From Methanomassiliicoccaceae archaeon UBA72 (lineage in GTDB: Archaea > Thermoplasmatota > Thermoplasmata > Methanomassiliicoccales > Methanomethylophilaceae), in the NCBI GenBank assembly GCA_002509405.1, contig DAVO01000029.1:16492-52618 (forward strand): a stretch of DNA of 36,127 nt, read 5' to 3'. The stretch's first letter is position 1. Every line of letters starts with the position of its first letter. This document shows positions 1-8,084 of the stretch, piece by piece. The position numbers and the translations under genes are program-made. The notes under the pieces were generated by a model, which worked only from the letters and a program-made list of their open reading frames with translations, did no database searches and was not told the DNA's origin.

Positions 1-867
1 GACGTACAGCTTGCTCGTGCGGTCGATGATGTCCTGCGGGAGAGAAGGTATGTCCGGCTCTGGAAGCCCCTTCTCACGGGCCTCCATCAGCTTTGAGTGG
101 TATCCGGTCTCGCGGTAGTACTGGCGTACGAACTCCTTCGACAGCTCTGCCACTTTGCCCTTCCTGTACTCCTCCGCATCCCACCAGCGGTCCTCGTCCA
201 GGGTGCCGAAGGTGTCCAGGACCATGAGCCTGCGCTCCTTGTCGTAACCGAACTCCTTCTTTCCGTCGCAGTGGATGAGCCCACGTTTCTCGGCCTCTTC
301 GGCGATGATGCCGTCGATCTTCAGAACGGTGGCCTTTATTTCATCGTACTCGGCGTCGCTGAGGCCGGCCATCTTCTTAGCTTCGGCATCGGTGAGATTC
401 ATGTCGTGCTCCTCGAGTTTGGTGGTGGCCTCGAGGAACGGCCTGGGGAGCTTTTCCCCATATTTCACGGTGTGTCCCTTGGGGAACCCCAGTTGTTCGG
501 CCGTGACCTTTCCGTCCTTGATACGGTCCATCAGAGATCCCGCCGCATAGTGCCTGCATATGACCTCCAGCGGAATCAGGTAGTTGACTGTGCTGCCGTC
601 GATCTTGCTGTAGTCCCTGATCACCTCGACCTTTTTCACCCTCATCCTGTCCGGGGCAGGCTCGCTTATGTAATGGTTATGGATCCCTTTCACGGTCAGC
701 ATCTCGAACCAGAATTTGGCCGTCCTGCAGAGCGTCTCGCCCTTATGAGGGATTTTAGAAGGAATTATCTTATCAAAAACCGAGATGTTGTCCGTGTAGG
801 CGAACTCCAGCGTGTCATCATCTACGCTGTAGACCTCTTTGACCTTCCCGGTCATTATTTTCTCCAT
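1..867 (-). CDS. purC: SAICAR synthetase, 3' part beyond left edge
   Basis: Phosphoribosylaminoimidazole-succinocarboxamide synthase, the purine-pathway step that joins aspartate to CAIR. Read on the minus strand from the ATG at 867, it starts MEKIMTGKVKEVYSVDDD and shows the family blocks FDKIIPSKIPHKGETL, the ICRHYAAGS segment (R and AAGS substrate-binding region) and GLIHCDGKKEFGYD near residue 220. The 289 codons present already exceed the short bacterial form, so this is the longer Ade1-like form. The reading frame is still open at base 1, where the TSKLYV segment lies near the usual C-terminus. An in-frame ATG at 855 is a possible alternative start. A TATA-like element at 887-900 sits about 25 nt upstream, so a leaderless transcript is plausible although the upstream E1-like gene ends only 31 nt away. 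Confidence 0.93.
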   Translation of the reverse strand, partial: MEKIMTGKVKEVYSVDDDTLEFAYTDNISVFDKIIPSKIPHKGETLCRTAKFWFEMLTVKGIHNHYISEPAPDRMRVKKVEVIRDYSKIDGSTVNYLIPLEVICRHYAAGSLMDRIKDGKVTAEQLGFPKGHTVKYGEKLPRPFLEATTKLEEHDMNLTDAEAKKMAGLSDAEYDEIKATVLKIDGIIAEEAEKRGLIHCDGKKEFGYDKERRLMVLDTFGTLDEDRWWDAEEYRKGKVAELSKEFVRQYYRETGYHSKLMEAREKGLPEPDIPSLPQDIIDRTSKLYV

Positions 868-886
868 ATCAGCCCAAACGGATGAG

Positions 887-900
887 GGATATTTATTTTC
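887..900 (-). promoter_or_regulatory. TATA box for purC
   Basis: On the minus strand this reads GAAAATAAATATCC and overlaps the stop of the upstream E1-like gene. Its distance to the ATG at 867 places transcription start at or next to the start codon, as is common in leaderless archaeal genes. Confidence 0.5.
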
Positions 901-1609
901 AGCGAGAAGGCCCGGAACGTCCGCATACGGGGCAGTCGGGATCCCTATTGATTGTCACGGTGCCATATTCATTTGTTCCTGCGAACATTGTGAACAACTT
1001 TCCGGCAGTGGTCTCTCCGGTACCGGTTATATGCTTGACTATGTCCGAAGCCTGTACCGATGCCACGATGGATACGACCGGGGCGAAAGAATCGGGGATG
1101 GAACTGTTGGATTCTCTGAGTATGCAGCGGAGACAGGGGGTTTTACCGGGAACCACGAAAGTGGCCTGCCCGTAAAATCCGTCGATACCACCATGTGCCA
1201 GAGGTATGTTTTTTGAAGCAGCGTAGCTGTTGAGGACGAGACGGGAAGCGATGGAGTCCATGCAATCTGCGATCACATCGCATTCCCCCAGAGCTTCGGA
1301 CACATTGTTCTCATCGATGAATCCTTGAAATTTTTCGATCTCCATGTCGGGACGGAGTTCTCGGAGCCTTTCGGCCAGAATGTCGGTCTTGAACCCCTTC
1401 CTGCCCGAATAGAAGAACTGCCTGTTGAGGTCGCTTTCCGACGGTACTCCGTAATCTGCAAGCCTTATCTTCCCTACACCTGCGGACGCCAGCAGCAACG
1501 ACACATAATTTCCCAGGCCTCCGCATCCTGCGACGGAGACGGCAGCCTCGGAGAGTTTTCTCTGACCTTCGGCGCCGAACAGCTTCTCCTGCCTGGAATA
1601 TCTGCTCAT
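899..1609 (-). CDS. ThiF/MoeB/HesA-family E1-like adenylyltransferase
   Basis: A 236-residue E1-like enzyme of the family that adenylates the C-terminal glycine of small ubiquitin-fold sulfur carriers (MoaD, ThiS, SAMP) at the start of molybdopterin, thiamine or tRNA thiolation. Visible motifs: the nucleotide-binding GCGGLGNYVSLLLASAGVG near residues 29-47, DLNRQ with the conserved Arg, DCMDS, and two CxxC pairs (CLRC in the C-terminal half and CPVC at the very end) that should bind zinc. The start overlaps the pncC stop as ATGA. No ubiquitin-like partner lies in this window, so substrate and pathway cannot be decided. Its place in an NAD-salvage run is unusual for a MoeB or ThiF. Confidence 0.85.
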   Translation of the reverse strand: MSRYSRQEKLFGAEGQRKLSEAAVSVAGCGGLGNYVSLLLASAGVGKIRLADYGVPSESDLNRQFFYSGRKGFKTDILAERLRELRPDMEIEKFQGFIDENNVSEALGECDVIADCMDSIASRLVLNSYAASKNIPLAHGGIDGFYGQATFVVPGKTPCLRCILRESNSSIPDSFAPVVSIVASVQASDIVKHITGTGETTAGKLFTMFAGTNEYGTVTINRDPDCPVCGRSGPSR

Positions 1610-2085
1610 ATCTTCTCCGCAATGAAATCGGCCAGCAGCCCGAAGACCGTGTCAGCGGTCTGTTCCCTGACTTCGTCCCTTGTACCCTCGAAGCATCTGG
1701 TGAAGGCCAGCGAGCGCCTCCCGTCTGTTATCCCGATGCATACGGTGCCGACTGGCTTTCGCTGGGTGCCTCCTCCGGGCCCCGCTATGCCCGTCACCGA
1801 TGCGGCGTAATCGGAAAGGAACGCCTTGGCCGCACCCTCCGCCATCTCGATGGCCGCCTCTTCGCTGACCGCCCCGGGCTTTACGAGCGTGTCCTGAGAA
1901 ACTCCGAGGATTCTGGATTTTGAAGTATTGCTGTAAGTGACCGCACATCCGAGAAAATAATCAGATGAGCCTGGAGACTGGGTTATCTTCGATGATATCA
2001 GGCCGCCTGTGCAGGATTCTGCCAGAGAAAGCGTGGAACCGGTTGACTTTAGCGCGGAGGACATCTTCCTCAGCGCAGAGGTCAT
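1606..2085 (-). CDS. pncC: Nicotinamide-nucleotide amidase (CinA C-terminal domain)
   Basis: A stand-alone CinA-C domain of 159 residues that deamidates NMN to nicotinate mononucleotide in pyridine-nucleotide recycling. The signature LSLAESCTGGLISSKI sits at about residues 19-34 and VTGIAGPGGGTQRKPVGTV further on; both are diagnostic. An upstream ATG at 2100 would add five residues. I prefer 2085 because GGAGGGAG lies 3 nt upstream and the ATG overlaps the nadM TGA as ATGA, the usual coupled arrangement. The N-terminal molybdopterin-like domain of full-length CinA is absent, which is normal for PncC. Its direct coupling to nadM supports a role in NAD salvage. Confidence 0.9.
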   Translation of the reverse strand: MTSALRKMSSALKSTGSTLSLAESCTGGLISSKITQSPGSSDYFLGCAVTYSNTSKSRILGVSQDTLVKPGAVSEEAAIEMAEGAAKAFLSDYAASVTGIAGPGGGTQRKPVGTVCIGITDGRRSLAFTRCFEGTRDEVREQTADTVFGLLADFIAEKI

Positions 2086-2615
2086 AGGCTCCCTCCGCAT
2101 ATGTCCTTGATACGGCCTACGCCGTCTATCTCGTCTATCACATCCGCCACGGCCCCAGGGACCAGAGCATGCCAGTCCTCATCGGCGAATATCCTCCTGC
2201 GCACCTCGGTTCCGGAATACTCGTCCCTGTTGTACATCGGGGATTCCCTGATGCTGTAACCTGACTCCTGGAAAAGACGGCGTGTGAAGGGATTGTTGCT
2301 GTACACATATGAGAATGGCGGGGACATTGACGAAACGTGCGCTACCCATACCGAATAACGGTTTATGTCTTCAATGGGCACGATGCAATAGTTGTAGATC
2401 CCTTCATCGTGGAGGGTGTTCTCGATCATCAGGTACCTCTCCCCGGCGGTGAAAGGATTCTCCGGAGAGTGGGAGTACTGCGCGCTGCCTATGCCGATGG
2501 TCAGATTTTCTGACTCGGAAGCGCACTGGCGTATCACCTCGAGGTGGCCCTTGTGAAGGGGCTGGAACCTGCCTATCATCAGCGAATAGTTGTCATACCC
2601 GTGTCCTCCGGACAT
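2082..2615 (-). CDS. nadM: Archaeal nicotinamide-nucleotide adenylyltransferase
   Basis: A 177-residue nucleotidyltransferase that makes NAD (or deamido-NAD) from NMN (or NaMN) and ATP. The N-terminal GRFQPLHKGHLEV carries the HxGH motif, and YSGTEVRRR near residue 145 matches the C-terminal ATP-binding signature of archaeal NadM. The length fits the family. GGAGAG about 12 nt upstream supports the ATG at 2615. It begins 30 nt after the LonB stop and overlaps pncC. NadM and PncC act on the same metabolite (NMN), so the coupling makes biochemical sense. Confidence 0.92.
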   Translation of the reverse strand: MSGGHGYDNYSLMIGRFQPLHKGHLEVIRQCASESENLTIGIGSAQYSHSPENPFTAGERYLMIENTLHDEGIYNYCIVPIEDINRYSVWVAHVSSMSPPFSYVYSNNPFTRRLFQESGYSIRESPMYNRDEYSGTEVRRRIFADEDWHALVPGAVADVIDEIDGVGRIKDICGGSL

Positions 2616-2645
2616 GATAGGTGATATCTCTCCTGAGTTAAAGCG

Positions 2646-4736
2646 TTAGGCTCCGCAGGGCGCCCCGCCCGTGGCCCTGTCCTGCTCGGACACGGGTTCC
2701 GGTTCGGGTTCGGGCTCTGGCTCCTTCCTGGGCTTGATGGGCGGCTTGATCTCCGCCTTCTCCACCTTGCTCTCGTACCTGGGCGGGCGCTCAAGCTTCC
2801 TGGCCGTGGACTTTCCCTCGGGGGTAAGCGGCAACAGCTTTTCCAAATACTGGGTCTTCATCGGGCAGTCGACGAATGCATACTCCAGGACATCGCGCAG
2901 GTTCGAGACGGAATAGATCTCCATCATGTCGTAGAACCTGTCCTCGATGAGGACGTCCTTGGCGTTGCTCTCGGGTATCAGGGCTATCTTGATTCCCGAA
3001 ACTGCAGCGGCCTCGAGCTTTGCGGTGACCGCGCCTATCGGGAGCACCTGTCCCCTGACGTTGAGGCTGCCAGTCATCGCCAGGTCCTGGCGTATAGGGA
3101 TGTTCTCCATCGCCGAGATTATGACCGTGGCCATGGTGATCGATGCGCTGTCGCCTTCGACGCCGGAATATGTTCCGATGTACTGGAGGTGGATGTCGCT
3201 GTCCGTTAGGTTGGTCATCGTGTACTTCTTGATGACCGCCGATATATTGTCGACGGCCTCCTTAGCTATGACTCCCAGCTGGCCTGTGGCGACGATGCGC
3301 CCTCCTTTCTTGATCTGGGCAGGAGTGACCTCGGCGACTATCGGCAGGACTATTCCCGCGAATTCTGACATCTCCGAGTCGGAGTTCATGGCGGCGAGCC
3401 CGTTGATCATCCCTACTGTGGACCCCTCTGTCTTGAAGAGTGTGTATGCCTTGTTCGCCTCGACGTAACGGTCGGCTATCTGCTGCTCCAGCCCGCGGGC
3501 CGAAACCTTTGCCTCCAGGACGTGTTCCTTCGTTACCATCGGTGCATTCATCTTGACGGCGACGTCTCCCGAGACGCGAATGAGACCTCCGAGCTCCCTG
3601 AGCCTGAGAGTAAGTTCCCCGCGCCTTCCGGCGCGACGCTGGGCCTCCTTTATTATCTCCCCAACCGCAAACCTGTCGAAGTGCGGTATCTTGGCGTCCT
3701 TCCTTACTTCCTGGGCCACGAACCTTGCGAGGTCCGTGCGGTTTGCGTCGGTGTCCTTCATCGTGTTGCGCATGTAGACCTCGTAACCGTATCCCCTGAT
3801 CCTGGACCTTAGGGCGGGGTGCATTCCTTTCAGAGCGTCGAGGTTCCCCGCGCACACGAGTATGAAGTCGCATGGAACCGGTTCGGACTTCACCAAAGCT
3901 CCGGACGAGCGTTCGGACTGGCCGGTTATCGACATCTTCTTCTCCTGCATCGCGGTCAGCAGGGCCTGCTGGGACTCCATCCTCAGCATATTTATCTCAT
4001 CTATAAACAGGACTCCCTTGTTGGCCTTGTGTATGTCACCGGGCTCTATCCTGTCGTGCGAGGGCGTCTCGAGCCCTCCGGATTGGAAGGGGTCGTGCCT
4101 GACGTCCCCGAGCAGGGCTCCTGCGTGGGCTCCTGTGGCGTCGACGAACGGAGGCATGTCCCCGGGATCATGTCCTACGAGGACCTTGGGCACGATTATG
4201 ATCTCGGTCTTCTGGTTGGGGTTCCTTAGGAATAGCAGTATTATGAACACGCTGAACAGCGAGATGAACATTATAGTCCAGTTGTTGAAGAATATAGACC
4301 CCATAAGACCCAGTATAATAATGAACATGCTTACGTAGATGTACATCGAGCTCTTCTGATTCTTCATGACGGCCGCATGGGCCTTCTGCTCCGCCACTAT
4401 AGCCTTGCCCTTTCCCGATGGGAGCGTCCTTATCCTGGGCTCGTTGAAGTCCTCCGGGTTGTGATATGCCACCACATCCTGGAGGTCCTCCTTGGGAAGA
4501 TACTCCACCATGGAGTTCGCCAGCATCGACTTTCCGGTACCTGGCTCGCCAATGAGCATCACGTGCCTCTTCTGAGAAGCCGCCTTCTTCATGACCTCTA
4601 CAGCCACATCCTGCCCGATGACGCGATCGGATATCTTCTCGGGAATCACGATATCCTCAGTGGATTTGAAGGTCTGCCTGTCGATCCACTTTTCTATAGG
4701 CTCGTCGGTCGGCTTCTCTTCTGTCTTATTCTCCAT
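2646..4736 (-). CDS. lonB: Membrane-anchored archaeal Lon protease (LonB)
   Basis: An ATP-dependent AAA+ protease of about 696 residues. From the chosen start: Walker A GEPGTGKS at about 63-70, two adjacent transmembrane helices at about 130-172 inserted between Walker A and Walker B as in archaeal LonB, Walker B VLFIDEIN at about 242-249, and the protease Ser in GDSAS at about 530 with the catalytic Lys 43 residues later in TAKLEAA. An upstream ATG at 4763 exists but abuts the TATA box at 4766-4778. The ATG at 4736 has GGAGAGG upstream and a short leader, so it is preferred. The C-terminus is an extended Pro/Glu tail (five EP repeats) ending CGA, probably disordered. It degrades membrane and misfolded proteins. 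Confidence 0.96.
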   Translation of the reverse strand: MENKTEEKPTDEPIEKWIDRQTFKSTEDIVIPEKISDRVIGQDVAVEVMKKAASQKRHVMLIGEPGTGKSMLANSMVEYLPKEDLQDVVAYHNPEDFNEPRIRTLPSGKGKAIVAEQKAHAAVMKNQKSSMYIYVSMFIIILGLMGSIFFNNWTIMFISLFSVFIILLFLRNPNQKTEIIIVPKVLVGHDPGDMPPFVDATGAHAGALLGDVRHDPFQSGGLETPSHDRIEPGDIHKANKGVLFIDEINMLRMESQQALLTAMQEKKMSITGQSERSSGALVKSEPVPCDFILVCAGNLDALKGMHPALRSRIRGYGYEVYMRNTMKDTDANRTDLARFVAQEVRKDAKIPHFDRFAVGEIIKEAQRRAGRRGELTLRLRELGGLIRVSGDVAVKMNAPMVTKEHVLEAKVSARGLEQQIADRYVEANKAYTLFKTEGSTVGMINGLAAMNSDSEMSEFAGIVLPIVAEVTPAQIKKGGRIVATGQLGVIAKEAVDNISAVIKKYTMTNLTDSDIHLQYIGTYSGVEGDSASITMATVIISAMENIPIRQDLAMTGSLNVRGQVLPIGAVTAKLEAAAVSGIKIALIPESNAKDVLIEDRFYDMMEIYSVSNLRDVLEYAFVDCPMKTQYLEKLLPLTPEGKSTARKLERPPRYESKVEKAEIKPPIKPRKEPEPEPEPEPVSEQDRATGGAPCGA

Positions 4737-4765
4737 CTTTCCTCTCCTTGAGTTAGTATGCACTT

Positions 4766-4778
4766 GTATATAAATATA
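4766..4778 (-). promoter_or_regulatory. TATA box for lonB
   Basis: TATATTTATATAC on the minus strand lies in the 53-nt gap between the upstream gene's stop (4790) and the LonB ATG (4736). Transcription would start near 4745, which excludes the ATG at 4763 and leaves a leader that contains the GGAG ribosome site. Confidence 0.6.
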
Positions 4779-4789
4779 TCTAAATATGG

Positions 4790-5767
4790 TTACTGACGCC
4801 TGGCGAAAAACGCTAACACTACGCAGAGAACGGCGATGATGCTTATTATAACTATGTCCCCTCCGTACTTATCCAAGAAGGTGGGTTCGACGGGCACCTC
4901 CGCGGGACGTATATACAGTTCAGGCGAATTTATCACCGAACCGGTTTCCATGAAGCCCGAGATATCTGGGTCATGAGATGCCTCAAAAGTATAGTCTGTG
5001 TTGTACCCATGGTCGTTCGAAGCTTTCATCAGATAGTGGCTGGTGTCCTCCAATTCATTTAGCCCCACATCTACGCCATACCATCCCTCGGAGCCCCTCA
5101 CTGCATTCCATGAGTGCGAATACGATCCATCTGGGTCATTGAGCTTTCCGCATACGACCGCAACATCATAATCTGCCGCAGAATTATCGGCGCAGTATTT
5201 CACCGCGGCTGCGAAGCCGAAGCTGTTGGCCTTTCCGAGGACCATGGCGCCGTATGCTGTGTAGTAGAGGGGATTGTCCGTGTCCTCGGTGTACTCTGCA
5301 GAGGTCCTCAGCATTGAATTGATCAGCTTCATAGCTTCTGAAACGGAAGTATCCGTCTGTATCTCAATTCTGTCTGCGAAATCTGCCATCGATTGCTCAT
5401 AGGACTCTGAAATACCTTCCGGCAGCGAGAAGGTCACGGTCTTTGAGGACTGGTCGTATACATATGCTCCGGCCAGGTCGGCGGGAACCTTCATCAGCCA
5501 TATCTTCCCGGGGTCGTCCAGGTATGCCGCCGCTACGGCATGCTTTACGGAATTTGCGTCTGCTTCCGAGGCGAGCGTGACAGACCATCCGTTCTCGGAG
5601 GAGGGAACTGTCGATATCGAGTCGTAAATTACTTTCTCATCATCTTCGAGCTGCGAGTAATATGAGGTGAAATCAGCCACCCCGGCTTCCGAAACGTCGG
5701 CTGTTAGTAACGGAAGGAACAAAAGCGGCGATACAAAAACCAGGGCTAGAAGGGCTTTCTTATCCAT
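4790..5767 (-). CDS. Secreted/membrane transglutaminase-fold protein with Cys-to-Ser change
   Basis: A 325-residue protein with an N-terminal signal peptide or anchor (MDKKALLALVFVSPLLFLPL) and a C-terminal transmembrane helix at about 308-322 followed by RRQ, so the bulk is expected outside the cell. Residues 168-240 resemble a transglutaminase/protease-like core: YYTAYGAMVLGKANSFGFAAA, then SHSWNAV (His about 218) and GWYGVDVG (Asp about 233). In active family members the GKA segment is followed by a Cys; here the aligned residue is Ser182 (AGC, one base from TGC). This suggests a non-catalytic or serine variant. Function is unknown. It is divergent from Hel308 and precedes LonB, which has its own promoter. 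Confidence 0.72.
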   Translation of the reverse strand: MDKKALLALVFVSPLLFLPLLTADVSEAGVADFTSYYSQLEDDEKVIYDSISTVPSSENGWSVTLASEADANSVKHAVAAAYLDDPGKIWLMKVPADLAGAYVYDQSSKTVTFSLPEGISESYEQSMADFADRIEIQTDTSVSEAMKLINSMLRTSAEYTEDTDNPLYYTAYGAMVLGKANSFGFAAAVKYCADNSAADYDVAVVCGKLNDPDGSYSHSWNAVRGSEGWYGVDVGLNELEDTSHYLMKASNDHGYNTDYTFEASHDPDISGFMETGSVINSPELYIRPAEVPVEPTFLDKYGGDIVIISIIAVLCVVLAFFARRQ

Positions 5768-5789
5768 TTCGCCTTTATATTGTCAGGTA

Positions 5790-5832
5790 ATAATTAACGA
5801 TTGTGCAAAATACTCCGATAAGGGTTAATTAT
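5790..5832. promoter_or_regulatory. Divergent promoter pair, symmetric TATA elements
   Basis: ATAATTAAC at 5790-5798 and its exact inverse GTTAATTAT at 5824-5832 lie 25 nt apart. The right copy is about 25 nt upstream of the Hel308 ATG (5853). The left copy is about 25 nt upstream of the ATG of the minus-strand gene at 5767. Each can be read as a TATA box for a leaderless transcript. Confidence 0.5.
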
Positions 5833-5852
5833 CGCGTCCCGTATGCCCGCGT

Positions 5853-8084
5853 ATGAGATTCGATGAGCTCGACGTTCCTGACAATGTCGCTGACGCCCTG
5901 CGGGAACATGGCTTCATTGAGCTTCATCCTCCGCAGGCAGAGGCTCTGCCGATAGCCCTTGAAGGACGGAACCTTGTGGTTTCGGTGCCTACCGCCTCCG
6001 GCAAGTCGCTCATAGGTTACATTCCGGCGATGAAGAAAATCATCAACGACCGCAAAAAGGTCCTTTACATCGTGCCGCTTAAAGCTTTGGCCTCTGAGAA
6101 AAAAGAAGATCTGGAATCATTCTCGCACCTCGGATTCACCGTGGCCATGAGCACAGGGGACCTTGACTCTGACGACGGTGGCATAAAGGACGCCGACATC
6201 GTCGTGGCGACATCGGAGAAGGCCGATTCGATGATCCGCCATGGAAGCAGATGGATAGATTCGGTGGGACTTGTTATAGCCGACGAGATCCACATGATCC
6301 ACGACCCGGGAAGGGGCCCCACCCTTGAGGTTGCACTTACAAAGCTTATCAGGAGGAGTCCCAACCTCCAGATAATCGCCCTGTCTGCAACGATATCAAA
6401 CGCAGAAGACCTGGCGCTATGGCTGGAGGCCAAGCTTGTGAGGAGCGACTGGCGCCCGGTTCCGCTTAGGGAGGGCGTTTTCTTCGATGGGGAGATAACA
6501 TTCGATGACATGAAGAAAAAGGAAGTCCCGGCAGAAAAAGACGAGATCTGGGCATTGATGAAACAGACTATCAGGGAAGGAGGCCAGTGCCTCGTCTTCG
6601 TCAACGCGCGCAGGTCCACGGAATCCCTGGCGACCAAGTTCGCTCCCAACGTTGCCGAATTTGCAGGCAGGAACCTTTCGAAACAGGATACGGACTTGCT
6701 CGAAGGAGGTTCTGAACCCACATCTCTGGGAAAAAAGCTGGCTCATTGCGTTTCATCGGGAACTGCATTCCACAACGCGGGCCTTACATACAGACAGAGG
6801 AAGTATGTAGAGGACAACTTCAGAAGCGGAAACATCAAATGCATAGTCGCGACCCCCACTCTGGCCGCAGGCATCAACCTGCCTGCCAGGAGGGTGATAG
6901 TCAGAGATACCGGCAGGTTCGAATCGAACGCAGGCATGGTGCCAATATCTGTAATGGAGGTCAAACAGATGTGCGGGCGGGCCGGAAGGCCCGGATACGA
7001 CCCTTACGGTGAGGCAGTGCTCATCGCTAAGAACCAGCGCGACAGCGACCGTCTGATGTACGATTACATAATGCACGACACCGAGCGCCTAACATCCAAA
7101 CTGGGCAACGAGGTCACTCTTAGGAGCCACATACTGGGCCTGATCGCCACGGGGGATGCTTCCTCGGACGAGGACATAGTTGAGTTCCTGCAGTCCACGT
7201 TCTATGGAAGCACTTCATCACTTTTCGGTGTGGAAGGCGTAGTTGAGAAGGTCACCGATTTTCTTGCCAAGGAGGAAATGGTGGAGAAGAACGGCGGCTC
7301 GCTAAGGATACTGCCTTTCGGAAAAAGAATCTCGGACCTGTATATTGATCCCAAGTCTGCGGTCATTCTCAGGGATGCCGTGAACAACATGAACGAAGGA
7401 ACAGATATTTTCTCGATACTCCTAGCGGTCGCCTTGACCCCCGACGTCATGGGACTCTATCCGAAGAAGAGCGATGAGAACAGACTTACCGCGCTTGCTG
7501 AAGAGTATGAGGGCAAATGCCTCTTCGATCCTTTCGAAGACCCGGAATTCAATTACGAAGTTTTCATGGGCGCCCTTAAGGTGTCCGCAATGACGGAGGA
7601 TTGGATATCCGAGGTTCCCGAAGACGTTATGACCGACACCATGGGAATAGGCCCAGGGGACATAAGGTCCAGAGTCGACATGATGGACTGGATAATGTAC
7701 TCCATGAGCGAGATTGCGTTCATCATCAGGCCTGATTCCGTAAGGGCCATCAGGCCGCTGCTGACAAGGATAAAATACGGTGTGAAGGCAGAGCTGATCG
7801 ACCTGGTATCGTTCCGCGGTGTCGGCAGGACGAGGGCAAGGATACTTTACGATGCGGGATACCGCAACAGGACAGACATCATGTCCGCCGACGAAAAAAA
7901 GCTGGCATCGCTTCCGCGCATAGGGCCGTCATTGGCAAAGAGCCTGAGGAACCAGGCCGGCGGTTCTTCCGGGACGGCCGCTCCGGTGCCGGATTGGGAC
8001 CCGGACACAGAGGAAATGGACGCAATGGCCGAAGAATATTGCGAGGAAAAGGTTTCCAAGCAGTCCAACCTGCTCGACTTCTGA
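5853..8084 (+). CDS. hel308: Ski2-like DNA helicase Hel308
   Basis: An ATP-dependent 3'-5' DNA helicase (HelQ family, 743 residues) that acts on stalled replication forks. Motifs in order: Q-motif region LHPPQAEAL at 24-32, Walker A VPTASGKS at 45-52, DEIH at 144-147, SATISN near 178, the ATPTLAAGINLPARRV block, and motif VI MCGRAGRPGYDPYG. The C-terminal ratchet and helix-hairpin-helix region contains SFRGVGRTRARILYDAGY and LPRIGPSLAKSLRNQ, followed by an acidic tail ending QSNLLDF, which may be a PCNA- or RPA-interaction tail. The length matches archaeal Hel308. The stop TGA is directly abutted by the converging thrC stop. Confidence 0.95.
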   Translation: MRFDELDVPDNVADALREHGFIELHPPQAEALPIALEGRNLVVSVPTASGKSLIGYIPAMKKIINDRKKVLYIVPLKALASEKKEDLESFSHLGFTVAMSTGDLDSDDGGIKDADIVVATSEKADSMIRHGSRWIDSVGLVIADEIHMIHDPGRGPTLEVALTKLIRRSPNLQIIALSATISNAEDLALWLEAKLVRSDWRPVPLREGVFFDGEITFDDMKKKEVPAEKDEIWALMKQTIREGGQCLVFVNARRSTESLATKFAPNVAEFAGRNLSKQDTDLLEGGSEPTSLGKKLAHCVSSGTAFHNAGLTYRQRKYVEDNFRSGNIKCIVATPTLAAGINLPARRVIVRDTGRFESNAGMVPISVMEVKQMCGRAGRPGYDPYGEAVLIAKNQRDSDRLMYDYIMHDTERLTSKLGNEVTLRSHILGLIATGDASSDEDIVEFLQSTFYGSTSSLFGVEGVVEKVTDFLAKEEMVEKNGGSLRILPFGKRISDLYIDPKSAVILRDAVNNMNEGTDIFSILLAVALTPDVMGLYPKKSDENRLTALAEEYEGKCLFDPFEDPEFNYEVFMGALKVSAMTEDWISEVPEDVMTDTMGIGPGDIRSRVDMMDWIMYSMSEIAFIIRPDSVRAIRPLLTRIKYGVKAELIDLVSFRGVGRTRARILYDAGYRNRTDIMSADEKKLASLPRIGPSLAKSLRNQAGGSSGTAAPVPDWDPDTEEMDAMAEEYCEEKVSKQSNLLDF

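Noticed and set aside
97..885. 262-residue plus-strand frame opposite purC
   Set aside because: It is the antisense of a clearly recognised PurC and has no family features.
2690..2735. Short tandem repeat GGTTCC/GGTTCG
   Set aside because: It lies in frame within lonB and encodes the Glu-Pro tail, so it is coding repetition and not a separate repeat element.
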